Below are positions 43,989 through 54,229 of a stretch of DNA of 64,000 bases, piece after piece (position 1 is the first letter of the stretch; every line of letters begins with the position of its first letter). The notes under the pieces are model-generated. The model had not been told where the DNA came from. It ran no database searches and saw only the letters and a program-made list of their open reading frames with translations. A program made the translations under genes and the position numbers. The DNA comes from Alentia gelatinosa (lineage: Eukaryota; Annelida; Polychaeta; Phyllodocida; Polynoidae), in assembly GCA_950022655.1 (NCBI GenBank), contig OX465583.1, positions 11,555,298 to 11,619,297 of the forward strand, given 5' to 3'.

Positions 43989-45179
43989 TCATCCATATTT
44001 GTTGTCCATTGTATTCAGACCATAAGGTGCTACAGTTTGTAGTCGATGGATCCAATTATGCTCGATAGTGTTTCTGAGTGTTTTTGCTCTGTCACTTTCG
44101 GGGTGCTCGTATATGAAGTCTAATATGTAGACCTTCATGTCTGAGGTGCCCTCATGTAGGGTGTTGTTGAAGTGGTACCCGATGTCCGAGTCCTTTTTTA
44201 TTTTCACATAGTACATGTGTTCACGGATTCTCTCTTTTATTTTCCGTTTGGTTTGACCAACATATCTGATGTTGCATTTTTTGCATTCTATGCAGTAGAT
44301 TACATTTGAGCTATTGCATGTTATATTCTTTTTGCATTCCATTTTTCGGCTTTTTTGGGTGATAGTTCCCGAGCTGTCAAGTGTTTGGCAGTATTTGCAG
44401 TTTGATTTTTTGCACTCGTTTAGAGTGTTGGTTCTGCTCTCGCCTTTCAGGGGTTCATCTGGGTTGTAATTCAGCCTTGAACTCACTATGTGGTCACGTA
44501 CATTTTTCGGGCGGCGGTATCCCATCATGAGATCAGCCCGGTGTATGTGTTTGGTTGTTGCTGACTTGCCCAGGGTGTCCCAGTTTTTTCTGACAGCTGT
44601 TTGGACATGTTTTTTGCCCGGTCTGAAAGTTGTTGTGAGAAAAATTCTATCCAATTTTTCGTCTCTTTTTGGTTTGGGTTTCAGAAGGTCAGTTCTGTTC
44701 TTTTTTGCTACCTTTTCCTTGGCCTCATTGATAAGGTCTAACGGGTATCCTCTTTCTAAGAAATCTGCAGTTTTCTTTTCTGCATGTTTTTCGTAGTCAT
44801 CTGTTTTTTGAGTGATCCTTTTAATTCGGAGGAATTGGCTCTCCGGTAGGCTACGTTTGCAGCTCGGTGGGTGGGCCGATTCGTACCTGAGGTATGAATT
44901 TGTATCCGTGGGTTTCACATACAGATCTGTGTATAGTTTCCCATCTACATCTTTTTTCACCCAGGTGTCTAGGAAATTTATTTTCTCTCTAGACCATTCG
45001 GCTGTGAATTTGATGCTGTGGTGTAGTTCGTTGGTTGACTGTAACCACTTTTTTAGATCGTTTTCTCCATGTTCCCAGATGAAGAAAATGTCATCTATGT
45101 ATCGGTACCATGTTTTTGGTTTTTTTCCTGTTTTTCCCAGGATTTCTGTTTCTATTTTCTCCCCTGAAAAGGTTTGCAA
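43989..45179 (-). pseudogene. PLE RT C-terminal half and GIY-YIG endonuclease
   Basis: 396 codons in the frame downstream of a frameshift near 45180. RT motif C YIDD at 27-30, thumb region INFLDTWV (67-74) and SYLRYESAHPPSCKRS (95-110). A cysteine-rich linker with C256, C261 and C264 precedes the endonuclease: VIYCIECKKC (293-302), RYVGQT (305-310), basic helix KRKIKERIREH (311-321) and NTIEHNWIHRL (370-380), whose Glu is the likely metal ligand. These are the GIY-YIG landmarks. The upstream half (45091-46023) ends in another frame, so the RT is split. This half otherwise looks intact. Confidence 0.85.
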
Positions 45180-46488
45180 AAGAAGGGGCTACTCTGGTCC
45201 CCATTGCTGTGCCACTTTTTTGGAGGTAGTTTGTGCCATTGAACTGGAAATTGTTTTTCTTTAGGACTGTTTCTAATGCTTTACATAGGTATTCATTGGA
45301 TGGTTTTTCCAGGTGATTTCTGCATTTGTTCAGTTTTTCCTGTATTACCTCGATACCTTCGTCCGTGGGGATATTGGTGTATAGAGAGGTGACATCCATT
45401 GTCCCTATGATGCTGTCTTTTTCCAGTTTTTCAATCTTTTCGATTTTGTTGATGAAATCAGTCGTGTCTTTCACATATGATTTCATTTTTGATACATGCG
45501 GTTTCAGAAAAACGTCTACCAATGCGGAGATGCGCTCGGTAGGACAGTCGTTTGCCGATACGATTGGTCTCCCCGGGGGGGGCAGAATATTCTTGTGAAT
45601 TTTAGGTAGGAAGTATACTTGTGGGGTTCTTGGTTTCATTACCAATATTGTTTTTGCCATTTTCTTGGTTATGTCTCCATTTTCCACCATTTCCTCTACC
45701 AGTTGTTCCACTACTTCTGTGTGTTGTTTAGTTGGATCTTTGTCTAGTTTTTCATATGTGTTTTCATCACCTAGTTGTCTATGTGCTTCTTTGATGTAGT
45801 CTTTTGTGTTTTGTACTACAATTGCTCCCCCTTTGTCCGCAGGAAATATTACTATCTCCTTGTTGCGTTTTAGGTCTCTGAGGGCATCTTTTTCTGTCCT
45901 TTTCACATTCTGATTGTTGTTTCTTTTAATACTACTCTTAGTAATATCGGTTTCGGTATTGCTTATGAAAGTCTCGAGATTTGTGGAACCAGGTGGTGGT
46001 TTCCATTGACTTTGTTTTTTCATTTTGATGAAATCTATGGTGTTGCCATATGGGCTTATTTAGGTTAGAACATTTTCTAGTGGTAGGCTACCGATTTTTT
46101 TGTTTTTTGTTTTTTCAGAATCAATTTTAGCCATGAATTGTTTGGTTCTAAGCCTGTTCGAGAAAGTATCTAAGTCTTTCCTTAGTTCTCCCTTTTCTAC
46201 GTAGTTCTGGGTTGGGCAGAATTTCAGTCCCTTCCCTAGAATAGATTTTTCATCATTTGTGAGGACATGATTTGACAGGTTAATTATCTTTTGACCTGAG
46301 ATTTCGCTAGTTGACATAGAAACTGACACATTTTTTTCAACACTGATCGGCTCTTTATTGATCGGTTCTCGCATGTTATTGGCAGTGGTGGCAGTCAGTG
46401 AGAGTTTCTTTTGTTCCTCACTGAGTTGCCTGTACATGTTACCGTTCTTTTTGGCTTTCTTTTCGTTACAGTCTTTGTTGTACCTCAA
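45091..46488 (-). pseudogene. PLE N-terminal and RT N-terminal half
   Basis: One reading frame interrupted by a TAA at about 46060-46062. Upstream part (46488-46063): IINLSNHVLTNDEKSILGKG and LKFCPTQNYV, the conserved N-terminal block of Penelope polyproteins. Downstream (ATG 46023): WKPPPGSTNLETFI (7-20), DKG at 63-65 within FPADKGGAIVV, YFLPKIHK (137-144), RPIVSANDCPTERIS (152-166), motif A GTMDVTSLYTNIP with D210, motif B GTAMGTRVAPSFANL (271-285). After SFANLF the frame is lost and homology continues one frame over at 45179. The stop between the two parts may be a mutation, since ISPYGNTIDFIKM reads open between them. Confidence 0.82.
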
Positions 46489-46490
46489 GT

Positions 46491-47207
46491 TCAGTACCGG
46501 GGCCTTCCCCTGTATGGGCGCCGGCCTCCTCGGCGCGCTGGGCCGCGCCCGCGAGGTCGGTACTGGCCGCGCTGGCCGCGCCCCGAAAAATCCAGGTGGG
46601 TCTCTTGGGGTTGGCCGCGTTCTAGGACACTGCCCCCAGCCGAGGTGCCCTGAAGCTGGTTACTCGGTGGTTGGGTGTTTTCCCGGTCGGCTTTTGCCTG
46701 CTGTTTTTTGTAGAACTGTGACTGCAGGCAGCTCGCTGGATCCTGAATGTCGGCATCTCTTATCCTGTTTGCCGCCATTTTCTTACTCTTTGTGTTGAGC
46801 GCGGACTTCTCTTTCTTCTCTTCAGAGGCAATAAGAGTCTTCATGCTCGTTTTTGCCGTCTCCTGGTGTTTACTCGCGATGTCTGGTAGTTCTTCTTGTG
46901 TCAGCATCGTGTTAACACCTAAGATGAACCCGTTAGCGGTTCGCTTGTATTTAGCCGCTTGGTCTTTGCTATACTTTGCCGTCTCGGTCATGATAGCCTG
47001 AGCCGCATTCTTGCGTATCTCCACGATTTTCTTAGCCAGAGGTGTGCCGTCGAAACTCCGGGGCATCTTCTCCAGACCGTAGCACCACGGCTCGATGAAC
47101 CCTCCGTCCAACGCCTCCTCTGTCCATTCGGCACGCATCTCCGAACGCATGGCCTCCAGGGTTGCTATTCTGGCATGCTTGAAGACTGCCCAAACAGTAT
47201 CTGGCAA
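46491..47207 (-). CDS. PLE ORF1, basic RG-rich protein
   Basis: About 238 residues. The frame is open back into the terminal inverted repeat; the first ATG is residue 20 of this span, so the true start is uncertain. The N-terminal half is helix-rich and alkaline (AKKIVEIRKNAAQAIMTETA, YSKDQAAKYKR), the middle charged, and the C-terminus is SGRGQRGQYRPRGRGPARRG-type, an RGG-like nucleic-acid-binding tail. It ends about 3 nt before the polymerase frame in another phase. It may be a separate ORF1 or an N-terminal extension separated by a shift. I know of no precise family. Confidence 0.6.
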   Translation of the reverse strand: MPDTVWAVFKHARIATLEAMRSEMRAEWTEEALDGGFIEPWCYGLEKMPRSFDGTPLAKKIVEIRKNAAQAIMTETAKYSKDQAAKYKRTANGFILGVNTMLTQEELPDIASKHQETAKTSMKTLIASEEKKEKSALNTKSKKMAANRIRDADIQDPASCLQSQFYKKQQAKADRENTQPPSNQLQGTSAGGSVLERGQPQETHLDFSGRGQRGQYRPRGRGPARRGGRRPYRGRPRY

Positions 47208-47234
47208 ACGGTTGTCTGTGGGGGCGGTTGTCGG

Positions 47235-47295
47235 TTTTTTAGTTTAATTGGGGAACGGATCTTTATCCACTACCAACAATCTAGAAAATTTGAAA
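47235..47295. repeat. PLE inverted repeat, 5' copy
   Basis: 61 bp ending CTAGAAAATTTGAAA next to the 17-bp duplication. Perfect or near-perfect reverse complement of 43903-43963. Confidence 0.85.
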
Positions 47296-47627
47296 TAAGT
47301 ATGGGGTAGTGACTATAGTCTCGGACCCTTGGTCGACTGCCGATCGCAGAGAGTGGTTATACGTTTTCAGCGACCAGGGGTTTCGCTACAATGTTTTGTA
47401 TATTATGCCATGTTATAGATTATCGTATGATATTTTTGTAAATGAACTTGCTTATTGTCGATAAGGATCAAAGCACTAGTGTGCCCAGGAGGGAAGACTC
47501 AGCATCGTTGAATTGACATGATCATGATTGATGAACATTACTAGAGATCATGACTAAAACTGACTCAAAACCACTGAGGGGTATCCTCAAGCCTTGATTA
47601 ACTTGATCAAAATACTGATTTTACTGC

Positions 47628-48228
47628 TGAAAGTCGTCAGGAGGTGTAAAATGCCAGAATCGGCAACCATAATCGTCTAGGGCAACGCAGTGTTTACACA
47701 AGATGATTATACACATCAATTCTTGAACCTGACGACTTTTAGCCGTAAAAGTCAAGAAATTGTCTAATATAAACGGCAATGACTTGGGGACTGCAGATCG
47801 TCTGATTACGCAATTCAGCACCATCGAGAGTGGTTGTGGCCCTTAAGATTTGCGGTCAACTCTCGACCGTAGAACCATCCCAAGGCGCTAGAAAATATCA
47901 TGTAAGGAGGTCACGGTCAAGGTCGGGGTTTGCTGCGAATGCAGTCATTGGCTACTCGGTCTACTCTATTCCTTATATGGACTTAATGTAATGGGACAAC
48001 TCCATGCTGCCATCTGGCGACTACTGGACACGATCTGACTGATTCAAGCAGCCTTGAATTAGTCGTCTAGACGGGCGGCGATTCGGTGAAAACGCATAGT
48101 CGTCAGTGTAAACGCTCGGGTATAATCTGAGCTAGATGACTTGTGCGGTGGACATTGCCACCACCTGACGACTATTGGCTGACGATCAACAGTCGCCACG
48201 TATTTAATCGTCCAGTGTAAGCGCGGGG
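47628..48228. mobile_element. MITE with GTCGTC motifs, rearranged copy
   Basis: The left end is an inverted copy of the first 80 bp of 29047-29426 (GCTGAAAGTCGTCAGGAGGT, ATCGTCTAGGG), followed by a direct copy interrupted at about 47829-48005 by unrelated sequence, and a right end TATTTAATCGTCCAGTGTAA. Confidence 0.6.
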
Positions 48229-48699
48229 TTCGTGCTACACGAGCACCTTGCGCCCACCATTTCAAAACATCACATACGGGTGATTGTTATATCAGATGAG
48301 AAACTTGAGCACAGGCAATGGCTGTAATAAAACCACAAAAAAATAAATTAAATTGGCTTATTCAGACGAGGCGTTATTACCCGCTCAAGTGTTATATTAC
48401 AAAAGACATAAATTAATTCATTAATTAGGTCCCCAAGAATGGAGCCTGATTACAAGAAATAGATGTGTGTTAATCAGAGACAACCTTCTTACAACGCGCA
48501 GTTAAATCCCTTTAATGAGGAGAATTTCTGAGAATTGACCTGGAGTCTTCAATGTGATAAACGACAAATTAGTCATATTGAAAATTATTGGAAAATAACG
48601 ATATTAATTCCGCATATTAACGAATAAGATTTTTCTCATGATGGGCTTACCAAATCTATACCGTACAAAAATGTCCAGAGTTATACAAAATTCTAGGAA
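48229..48699. other. No recognised feature
   Basis: AT-rich spacer, no supported feature. Confidence 0.4.
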
Positions 48700-48935
48700 G
48701 GAAACCCACGAGATGAAAAAAGCTTCGCCTCGTGAAATATTCCGAAGACAAACTCGGTGGAGTATGGACCAAGCTTTTTTCATCTCGTCGGTTTCTGATT
48801 TTATCTCACCCCGTATAACATTATTTATTGATAAAAATGAATCACTAAATTAGCCATTGGGCACACGAACCTCACGGCCGTGGAGTACGAGTTCCTAATG
48901 TTAAGCCTATGGAAAAAAATACCGGGGTGCGATAA
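48700..48935 (-). mobile_element. HINE-like hairpin element, stem 2, head-to-head pair
   Basis: GGAAACCCACGAGATGAAAA arm, apex CTTCGCCTCGTGA, arm TTTTTTCATCTCGTCGGTTTC, module TTATCTCACCCCGTATAAC to GGGGTGCGATAA. The hairpin is shorter than in its neighbour. Its TTATC end faces that of 48942-49214 across only 6 bp. Confidence 0.75.
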
Positions 48936-48941
48936 TGTAAC

Positions 48942-49214
48942 TTATCTCACCGCGGTGTTTTTCCCCATAGGTTTAGCAGTAGAAACTCTTACTCCATGGC
49001 CGTGAAGGTATTGTACCCAATACTCAATGGCGAATTGGGTGAGTTATTTCATTGATTAATAATGTTATACGGGGTGAGATAAAATCAGAAACCCACTCGA
49101 TGAAAATAATTCGGTCTGTACTCCACCTCGTTTGACCACAGAGTAATTCACTTAGTTTCGCTTCGAGAATTACTCTGCGGTACAAACCAAGTTATTTGCA
49201 TCTCGTGGGTTTCC
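48942..49214 (+). mobile_element. HINE-like hairpin element, stem 2, head-to-head pair
   Basis: TTATCTCACCGCGGTGTTTT, CCATAGGTTTAGCAG, inverted GGGGTGAGATAAAATC, arms AAACCCACTCGATGAAAATA and TCTCGTGGGTTTCC, apex CACTTAGTTTCGCTTCGAGA. Followed by TT. Confidence 0.75.
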
Positions 49215-49556
49215 TTTTAGGTAATCCTCATAAAGTTGATTCTTATTACACGGTCATAGCACGACGGGATAAAAAGACAACCTCATTCATATGTTACCAC
49301 TATATGTGGGCTTTAAGGCACAATAACATTTTGTTTGAAAATCCTTTTGATAACAGCTGGGGACACAAAAGTGCATTTGTTACGTACGACACCCTATGTT
49401 ACGTCCGACACCCCAATATAGGGTAGAAAGCAAGAATATTTCTTTAGAGGTCATACTATTTGCCTACAAACCAAGTTATCTGCATCTCGTGAGTTTCCTT
49501 CTAGGTAATCCTCATAAAGTTGATTCTTATTACACGGTCATAGCACAACGGGATAC
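49186..49556. repeat. 86-bp direct duplication
   Basis: 49186-49271 and 49471-49556 are nearly identical: end of the hairpin arm (CATCTCGTGGGTTTCC / CATCTCGTGAGTTTCC) plus downstream flank CCTCATAAAGTTGATTC and CACGGTCATAGCAC. The second copy carries the 3' end of the hairpin element without the rest. Confidence 0.75.
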
Positions 49557-50625
49557 GCGTTTCAATCCAATAACTTGATGCTCTATATCGGTCGCTCTGG
49601 CACGCCCACATATTCTGCCTTGGTTAGAAGGGGAGAAACTATATTGACCTTTAAGGGCTAGTTCCACCAACATGATGAATATGCCGTGGTACATCTAGGT
49701 ATAGCTTGTTGTATCATTCAGTGTCGTGATACGTCATACCTCATTTGTCGCGATATGTCGCACACGATGATATATATGTACTTCTTCGCCATGTCGTGTG
49801 TATAGGTTGGTGCTCCACTACCACAACACCTCAAGATCTATTGCTGACATATTGCGGCATATTGCGATCTATTGCGACAAGAACGCGGCACAGGTGCTTA
49901 ACCAGACCAATGCGTTGCGGCAAATATGCACACGATTACCCAAAACCCAGCAAGATTTAGCAAGACAACCAAATTGTGACTAATCTTGCTATATCTTGTG
50001 TGTTGGTGGAAGCAGCACTTTAGACTTCTGCAAACACTAATACTTAACCATCTGCGTGCTAACACTCTGATATTGGACAAGGTGCAGAGGTCCAGTGTCT
50101 CAGTGTCTAACTGACCATGACCAAAAACTAGAGACCAAAATACCTCATTGCCCTACTGGTGCTTGATATATATTTTGATTCCTGGAAAGGCAATAGTAGA
50201 AATGGCAAGTTGAATAGGTGCAAGTAGGTGACAGAAAATGCCCCATAGACTGAATATAAGACATATATGTTTTAATTCATATTTTCTATAATTGCGCGCT
50301 CATTGGTCAATTTGTACCTAGCTTTAGGTATACATAGCTAACAGGCCGCTTGCCTGTCTAGAGCAGACTGTATGTAGAGCTCTAAAAAACTGAATGATGA
50401 GCCCTGGGGGACAATGGCAGTTGCATCAGCACTATACTGGGGCTTTTTCTAAAGGCCCAATACGTGGGAGGATTAAATTAGAAAGTAGGAGGATTGAATT
50501 AGAAAGTGACTGCTGCTGAAAGTATGCTGTGTACTATACATCACCGTAACATCCTGAATGTAGGTGGAAAAAAACAAAAATTCTACCTAGAGAAGTGATC
50601 ATCACTGACCAATGGGCACCCCTCT
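49557..50625. other. Unclassified, with one dispersed-repeat copy
   Basis: 50080-50310 resembles the repeat unit of 54230-55690 (CAGTGTCTCAGTGTCTAACT, CTGACCATGACC, GGTGCTTGAT, ATTGCGCGCTCATT). The rest is unclassified. Confidence 0.45.
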
Positions 50626-50926
50626 CATAAGATCTCACACTCTCTAAGTCGTATTCTGTACTCTCACTATGCTCTATGGAGAAGAATTCTTAACGAACTA
50701 GACTTAGGGCCTTGATGATTCACTGGCCTGCCTCCCGTGCTAAAGACATACATCAATGCAACCCAAAGATTCCTATAATCTCAATGATGCCACCTAGCGG
50801 GAATACAATGTGCCAGACGATTCTCAAGGCTCTAAGCCCAATTCGTTAAGAATTCTTCTCCCATAGAATGCAGTGAGAACCTTGTACAGAATACGACTTA
50901 GAGAGTGTGAGATCTTATGAGAGCCA
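50626..50926. repeat. Long-arm palindrome (foldback MITE)
   Basis: Arms CTCTCATAAGATCTCACACT and AGTGTGAGATCTTATGAGAG, continuing through AAGTCGTATTCTGTAC and GAAGAATTCTTAACGA, about 110 bp each with a central spacer of about 80 bp. Likely a TIR-type non-autonomous transposon. Confidence 0.65.
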
Positions 50927-51194
50927 TGCAGGTGATGAAAACTAGCCACTCTACGAGGCTGACACCATAGCCCCTTTTTTGATTCAAACCTCGTGGTAGG
51001 GGATTTAATGCCCTAATTCATGTATGCTTGGATGGTTTAAAGAATACTGTCACATAATACTCATCATATGTCATTGTTGAGTCACTTACAAGCAACCATG
51101 CTGTAAGACTTGCATAGAAAATCCCAAATGTTTTGGGGGCAAGGGAGATTGGTTTTCACGGGCATATAGGACTATATGGAGAGAGACATTGTTT

Positions 51195-51722
51195 TTATTA
51201 CCCACCAAATACGGAGTCTCCATATGAAATGTATAGAGCACCTGGAATCAATTACCCGGAGATTCTGACATGTCGGAATCTCCTGCAGGAGATTCCGGAA
51301 AAAAGTCCCATCCATAATGAGGTCAAATTATTATGTACTTCAAAATAAGTTTTTGGAATGTTCATTCAATATCAATTATTTAAAATCAGTCATAATAATC
51401 TCATTTACCATCAGAAATCACGCTAAAATCATGGGGAAATGGTGAACTATATTATTGGTGTAAGTCTACACCGAATTACTGCCAGGCTTGACAGTGCTGT
51501 GGTGTTTGGAACTAAATGTCTTGCAGAAACATATTTATTGCAATAGATTTGTTATTAATCTTGAAGGTGCGTAATAAATACAATAACGACTGGATTTGTA
51601 TACTAGTGACCGTAATCTCCTCATAGTTGACGACGTAATATCCTCGCTAATCGCTCGGATATTACTACGCGTCAACTACTCAGAGATTACGGCCACTCGT
51701 ACACAAAACCAGTCGTTATTGT
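51195..51722 (+). mobile_element. HINE-like hairpin element, TTATTACCCACC class
   Basis: TTATTACCCACCAAATACGG, inverted GGTGCGTAATAAATAC near 51566-51581, hairpin arms ACGACTGGATTTGTATAC and GTACACAAAACCAGTCGT, apex GATATTA-type around CCTCGCTAATCGCTCGG. Longer module than the other two copies of this class. Confidence 0.65.
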
Positions 51723-52431
51723 GTATATATTCCCTATATTATTTCCTCTCTTTATCATACTAAATGTGCTTATGTAAACATATTAATTATTACTGAATGA
51801 CATTATTTCTTATCATTACATATTATTTCCATTGTTAAGCGTAGACCACATTAGTTTATTTTATTAGCAGCAAAGTCTTACCTCCCATGAGGTGTTGAGT
51901 TAAGATGTGAATAAAGTGCCCGTGTAGATATTACCCATTATAGTTTGTGTTTTTCTTTGGACTAACACAAATTAAAAAAGTAATCAGAATTATATTACAC
52001 ATAGACAATAGAACAGATGGGCAATAGTCACTTTTTAGTACATTGTAACAGAGGGTAAATTCATATTATCATTTTTCTTTTATTCACTCAAAGGAGTACA
52101 ACATGAAATCTGCCTTGTGGTGGATCATATATACACTATCTCCTCATCCTCTCACAGGAGGGTGCTCTACACAACTCAGGTTCTCATTAGTGAGAAGTGT
52201 GACAGACAGCAGTCGGCATGATCGATGTCCTTACTGTTTTACACTTCGTTCTTATATATATTTTCTTATACAAATACATTGATTCGCAGTTTTGAACGTC
52301 AAGTGGTAGATTGCTCCATAATTTTGAGCCTTTATATATCGATTTTCTTTCGATAATGGCTTGTTCTTGGTCGTTTTAAACGAATTTGCCGTTTTTGCTG
52401 ATACCAAGTTTTAGGAATATCATCATTTATA
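51723..52431. other. No recognised feature
   Basis: AT-rich spacer. Confidence 0.4.
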
Positions 52432-53126
52432 AGGCCCGGCGTCCACCTACTACGACATAACTTTAGACCAATCGATATGGCACCAATACCAAAAGCAAAT
52501 ATCAGAGACATATCGGGAAGGTGCTAAATCATAGACATATATCTAGAGATGTCAATCCACCTCGCATCATAAGCCGGATACCCATCTACCGATTTAGGGT
52601 TGAACGATTAGTTCCCAAATCGTATAGGAATCGGTCACCTTGTCGTAGGCAAATTATGTAACCCCTTGCTCGACCCACGGCCCTTGAGGAGAGGGGCTGG
52701 TGGGTATTAGTTCTAAGGAAATCAGTCTACACCTACCGACATATATACGCACACTGATAAAATCGGTGTATGGTCCACTGATCGCTGGGGGAGGGCAAAA
52801 ACCACAACTTGTCGGTGACAAAAGGACGTCTGAAGGAGGTGGTTCACTCTGGGTAGCCTTGCCTAGCTGTCCTACATCTACCGACTCAGTTAGGATACCT
52901 CGCCTGAGACAAATTACCGTCCGTTTGTTGCCGATAAACGTACATAAATGTTCCGAAATCGGTAGATGGGCATTGGCCTTAGAGGAGCCCTTTTCGGTGC
53001 CTAATCACAGGAACATGGTCAACTGCCCTGATATTAGGTGACCTTCTGACGTGATATTTATTTTATATCAGGAGGTGCATCATAGACCATATCAGAGCCA
53101 TATCATTGTAGGTGGACGCCGGGCCT
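52432..53126. mobile_element. TIR element, AGGCCCGGCGTCCACC ends
   Basis: Inverted ends AGGCCCGGCGTCCACCTACT and GTGGACGCCGGGCCT, 695 bp, with scattered ATCTACCGA motifs. A short relative with the same ends is at 56238-56442. The centre is duplicated in inverted orientation at 53265-53660. Confidence 0.65.
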
Positions 53127-53264
53127 TGCTGATATTGGTGGCGCCCACCATGTGCCATTTCATATACATCATGAGTAAATTTAGCCTTCTGGTCATCAAT
53201 GTTTCTTTTCTGTACCTCTGGTTTCACATGATGCAATAACGTCTCAATTAAAGGATAACATATA

Positions 53265-53660
53265 GAGCAAAATACATATCTACTGATTTTGAAACATTTA
53301 TGTACCTTTGTCAGTGACAACCAGATGGTAATTTGTATCAGGCGAGGCATCCTAACAGAGCCGGCAGTAGTCGGTAGATGTAGCTGAGCTAGGCAAAGGC
53401 AGGAAAGAATTAGTGAACCACCTCCTTCAGATGTTATTTTGCCACCAACAAGATATGGTTTCATTGTTCTTAAATAGGTGGCCAATGTTGATAAATCTAG
53501 TCGCCAACAACGGAATGTTGGTAAATGGGGCTTGATTGGGTGGCCGACACAGCCCGAGGTATTATGTAATTTGCCTGGGACAAGTTCACTGACTCCTATA
53601 CGATTTGGGAACTAATCGTTCAATCCTGAATCAGTAGATGTGTATTGGGCTACAATAAGA
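53265..53660. repeat. Inverted partner of 52570-52990
   Basis: Reverse-complement matches to the adjacent TIR element (GAACCACCTCCTTCAGA against TCTGAAGGAGGTGGTTC, CGATTTGGGAACTAATCGTT against AACGATTAGTTCCCAAATCG), with more divergence and no end sequences. Confidence 0.6.
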
Positions 53661-54229
53661 TTTTAATCAGTGCCTCAGATTGTTGGAGTCAAGGACTATC
53701 GAAATAGATCTTACAAACCTTTTGACATACCATAAACCAAGCTTCCATGATGGCGATAAATGCAGCCTGCTGTGATTTTCTAACCCTAACATGAGGTGAT
53801 TGCACATAACATTGTCCTCAACAAAATATACAAACAGAACTTACATACACATTATTCTGTGTTATTTTCCGAAGCGCGCCGTTCGATCAGTGTATGCATA
53901 TTGGTAAAAACACCAATTATTGATCGACCCAAGAGAATAGGAGAGGATCACAAAGTAGTAGCTCGTGAGGAAGCGTGATCAGTTTTCTGATGGCAGAGAT
54001 GAGAGCTGGAGTGGACCATCTGCTGTATAATTGTAAAATCTGTGTTTACCCAATCGACTGCAAACACCATCCCTTGAAACATAATGGAACTCAGATGGAG
54101 CAACTGAGCTGGCCTTATTGAAAGTAATTGAATTACAAGTGCGATTCCTGAGGGGTTGATTGATTTAGTTGTATACAGGGATATCTGAGCAAATTTAGAA
54201 ATATCTTATTATATTTCTTTATTAGAGCG

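Larger units (their letters stand above)
43358..47295 (-). mobile_element. Penelope-like element (PLE) with GIY-YIG endonuclease
   Basis: 3938 bp, flanked by a 17-bp duplication TAAGTATGGGGTAGTGA (43341-43357 and 47296-47312). It encodes an N-terminal basic ORF1, the PLE-type N-terminal and RT domains, and a C-terminal GIY-YIG nuclease, in that order on the minus strand. A 61-bp inverted repeat links its 5' edge (47235-47295) with a site downstream of the RT/EN ORF (43903-43963). Inverted or partial terminal copies are typical of Penelope-type insertions. At least one frameshift and one in-frame stop break the polymerase. Confidence 0.88.
42890..47390 (+). mobile_element. LTR copy 2, interrupted by Penelope-like element
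   Basis: TGTAGGGGTCAGGGTAGTCG at 42890 and TTTCGCTACA ending 47390, flanked by ATGT on both sides (42886-42889, 47391-47394). TATATAA at 43029-43035, AATAAA at 43214-43219. The two halves (42890-43357 and 47296-47390) are collinear with the intact 54580-55131 copy. Solo LTR, no internal genes of its own. Confidence 0.85.

Noticed and set aside
46358..46798. 146-codon plus-strand frame over the PLE
   Set aside because: Antisense shadow of the PLE ORF1 and polymerase N-terminus.
42890..47390. Full-length LTR retrotransposon with the PLE proteins as its internal genes
   Set aside because: The two flanking pieces are the two halves of one LTR, not two LTRs, and the proteins are Penelope-type with their own 17-bp duplication.
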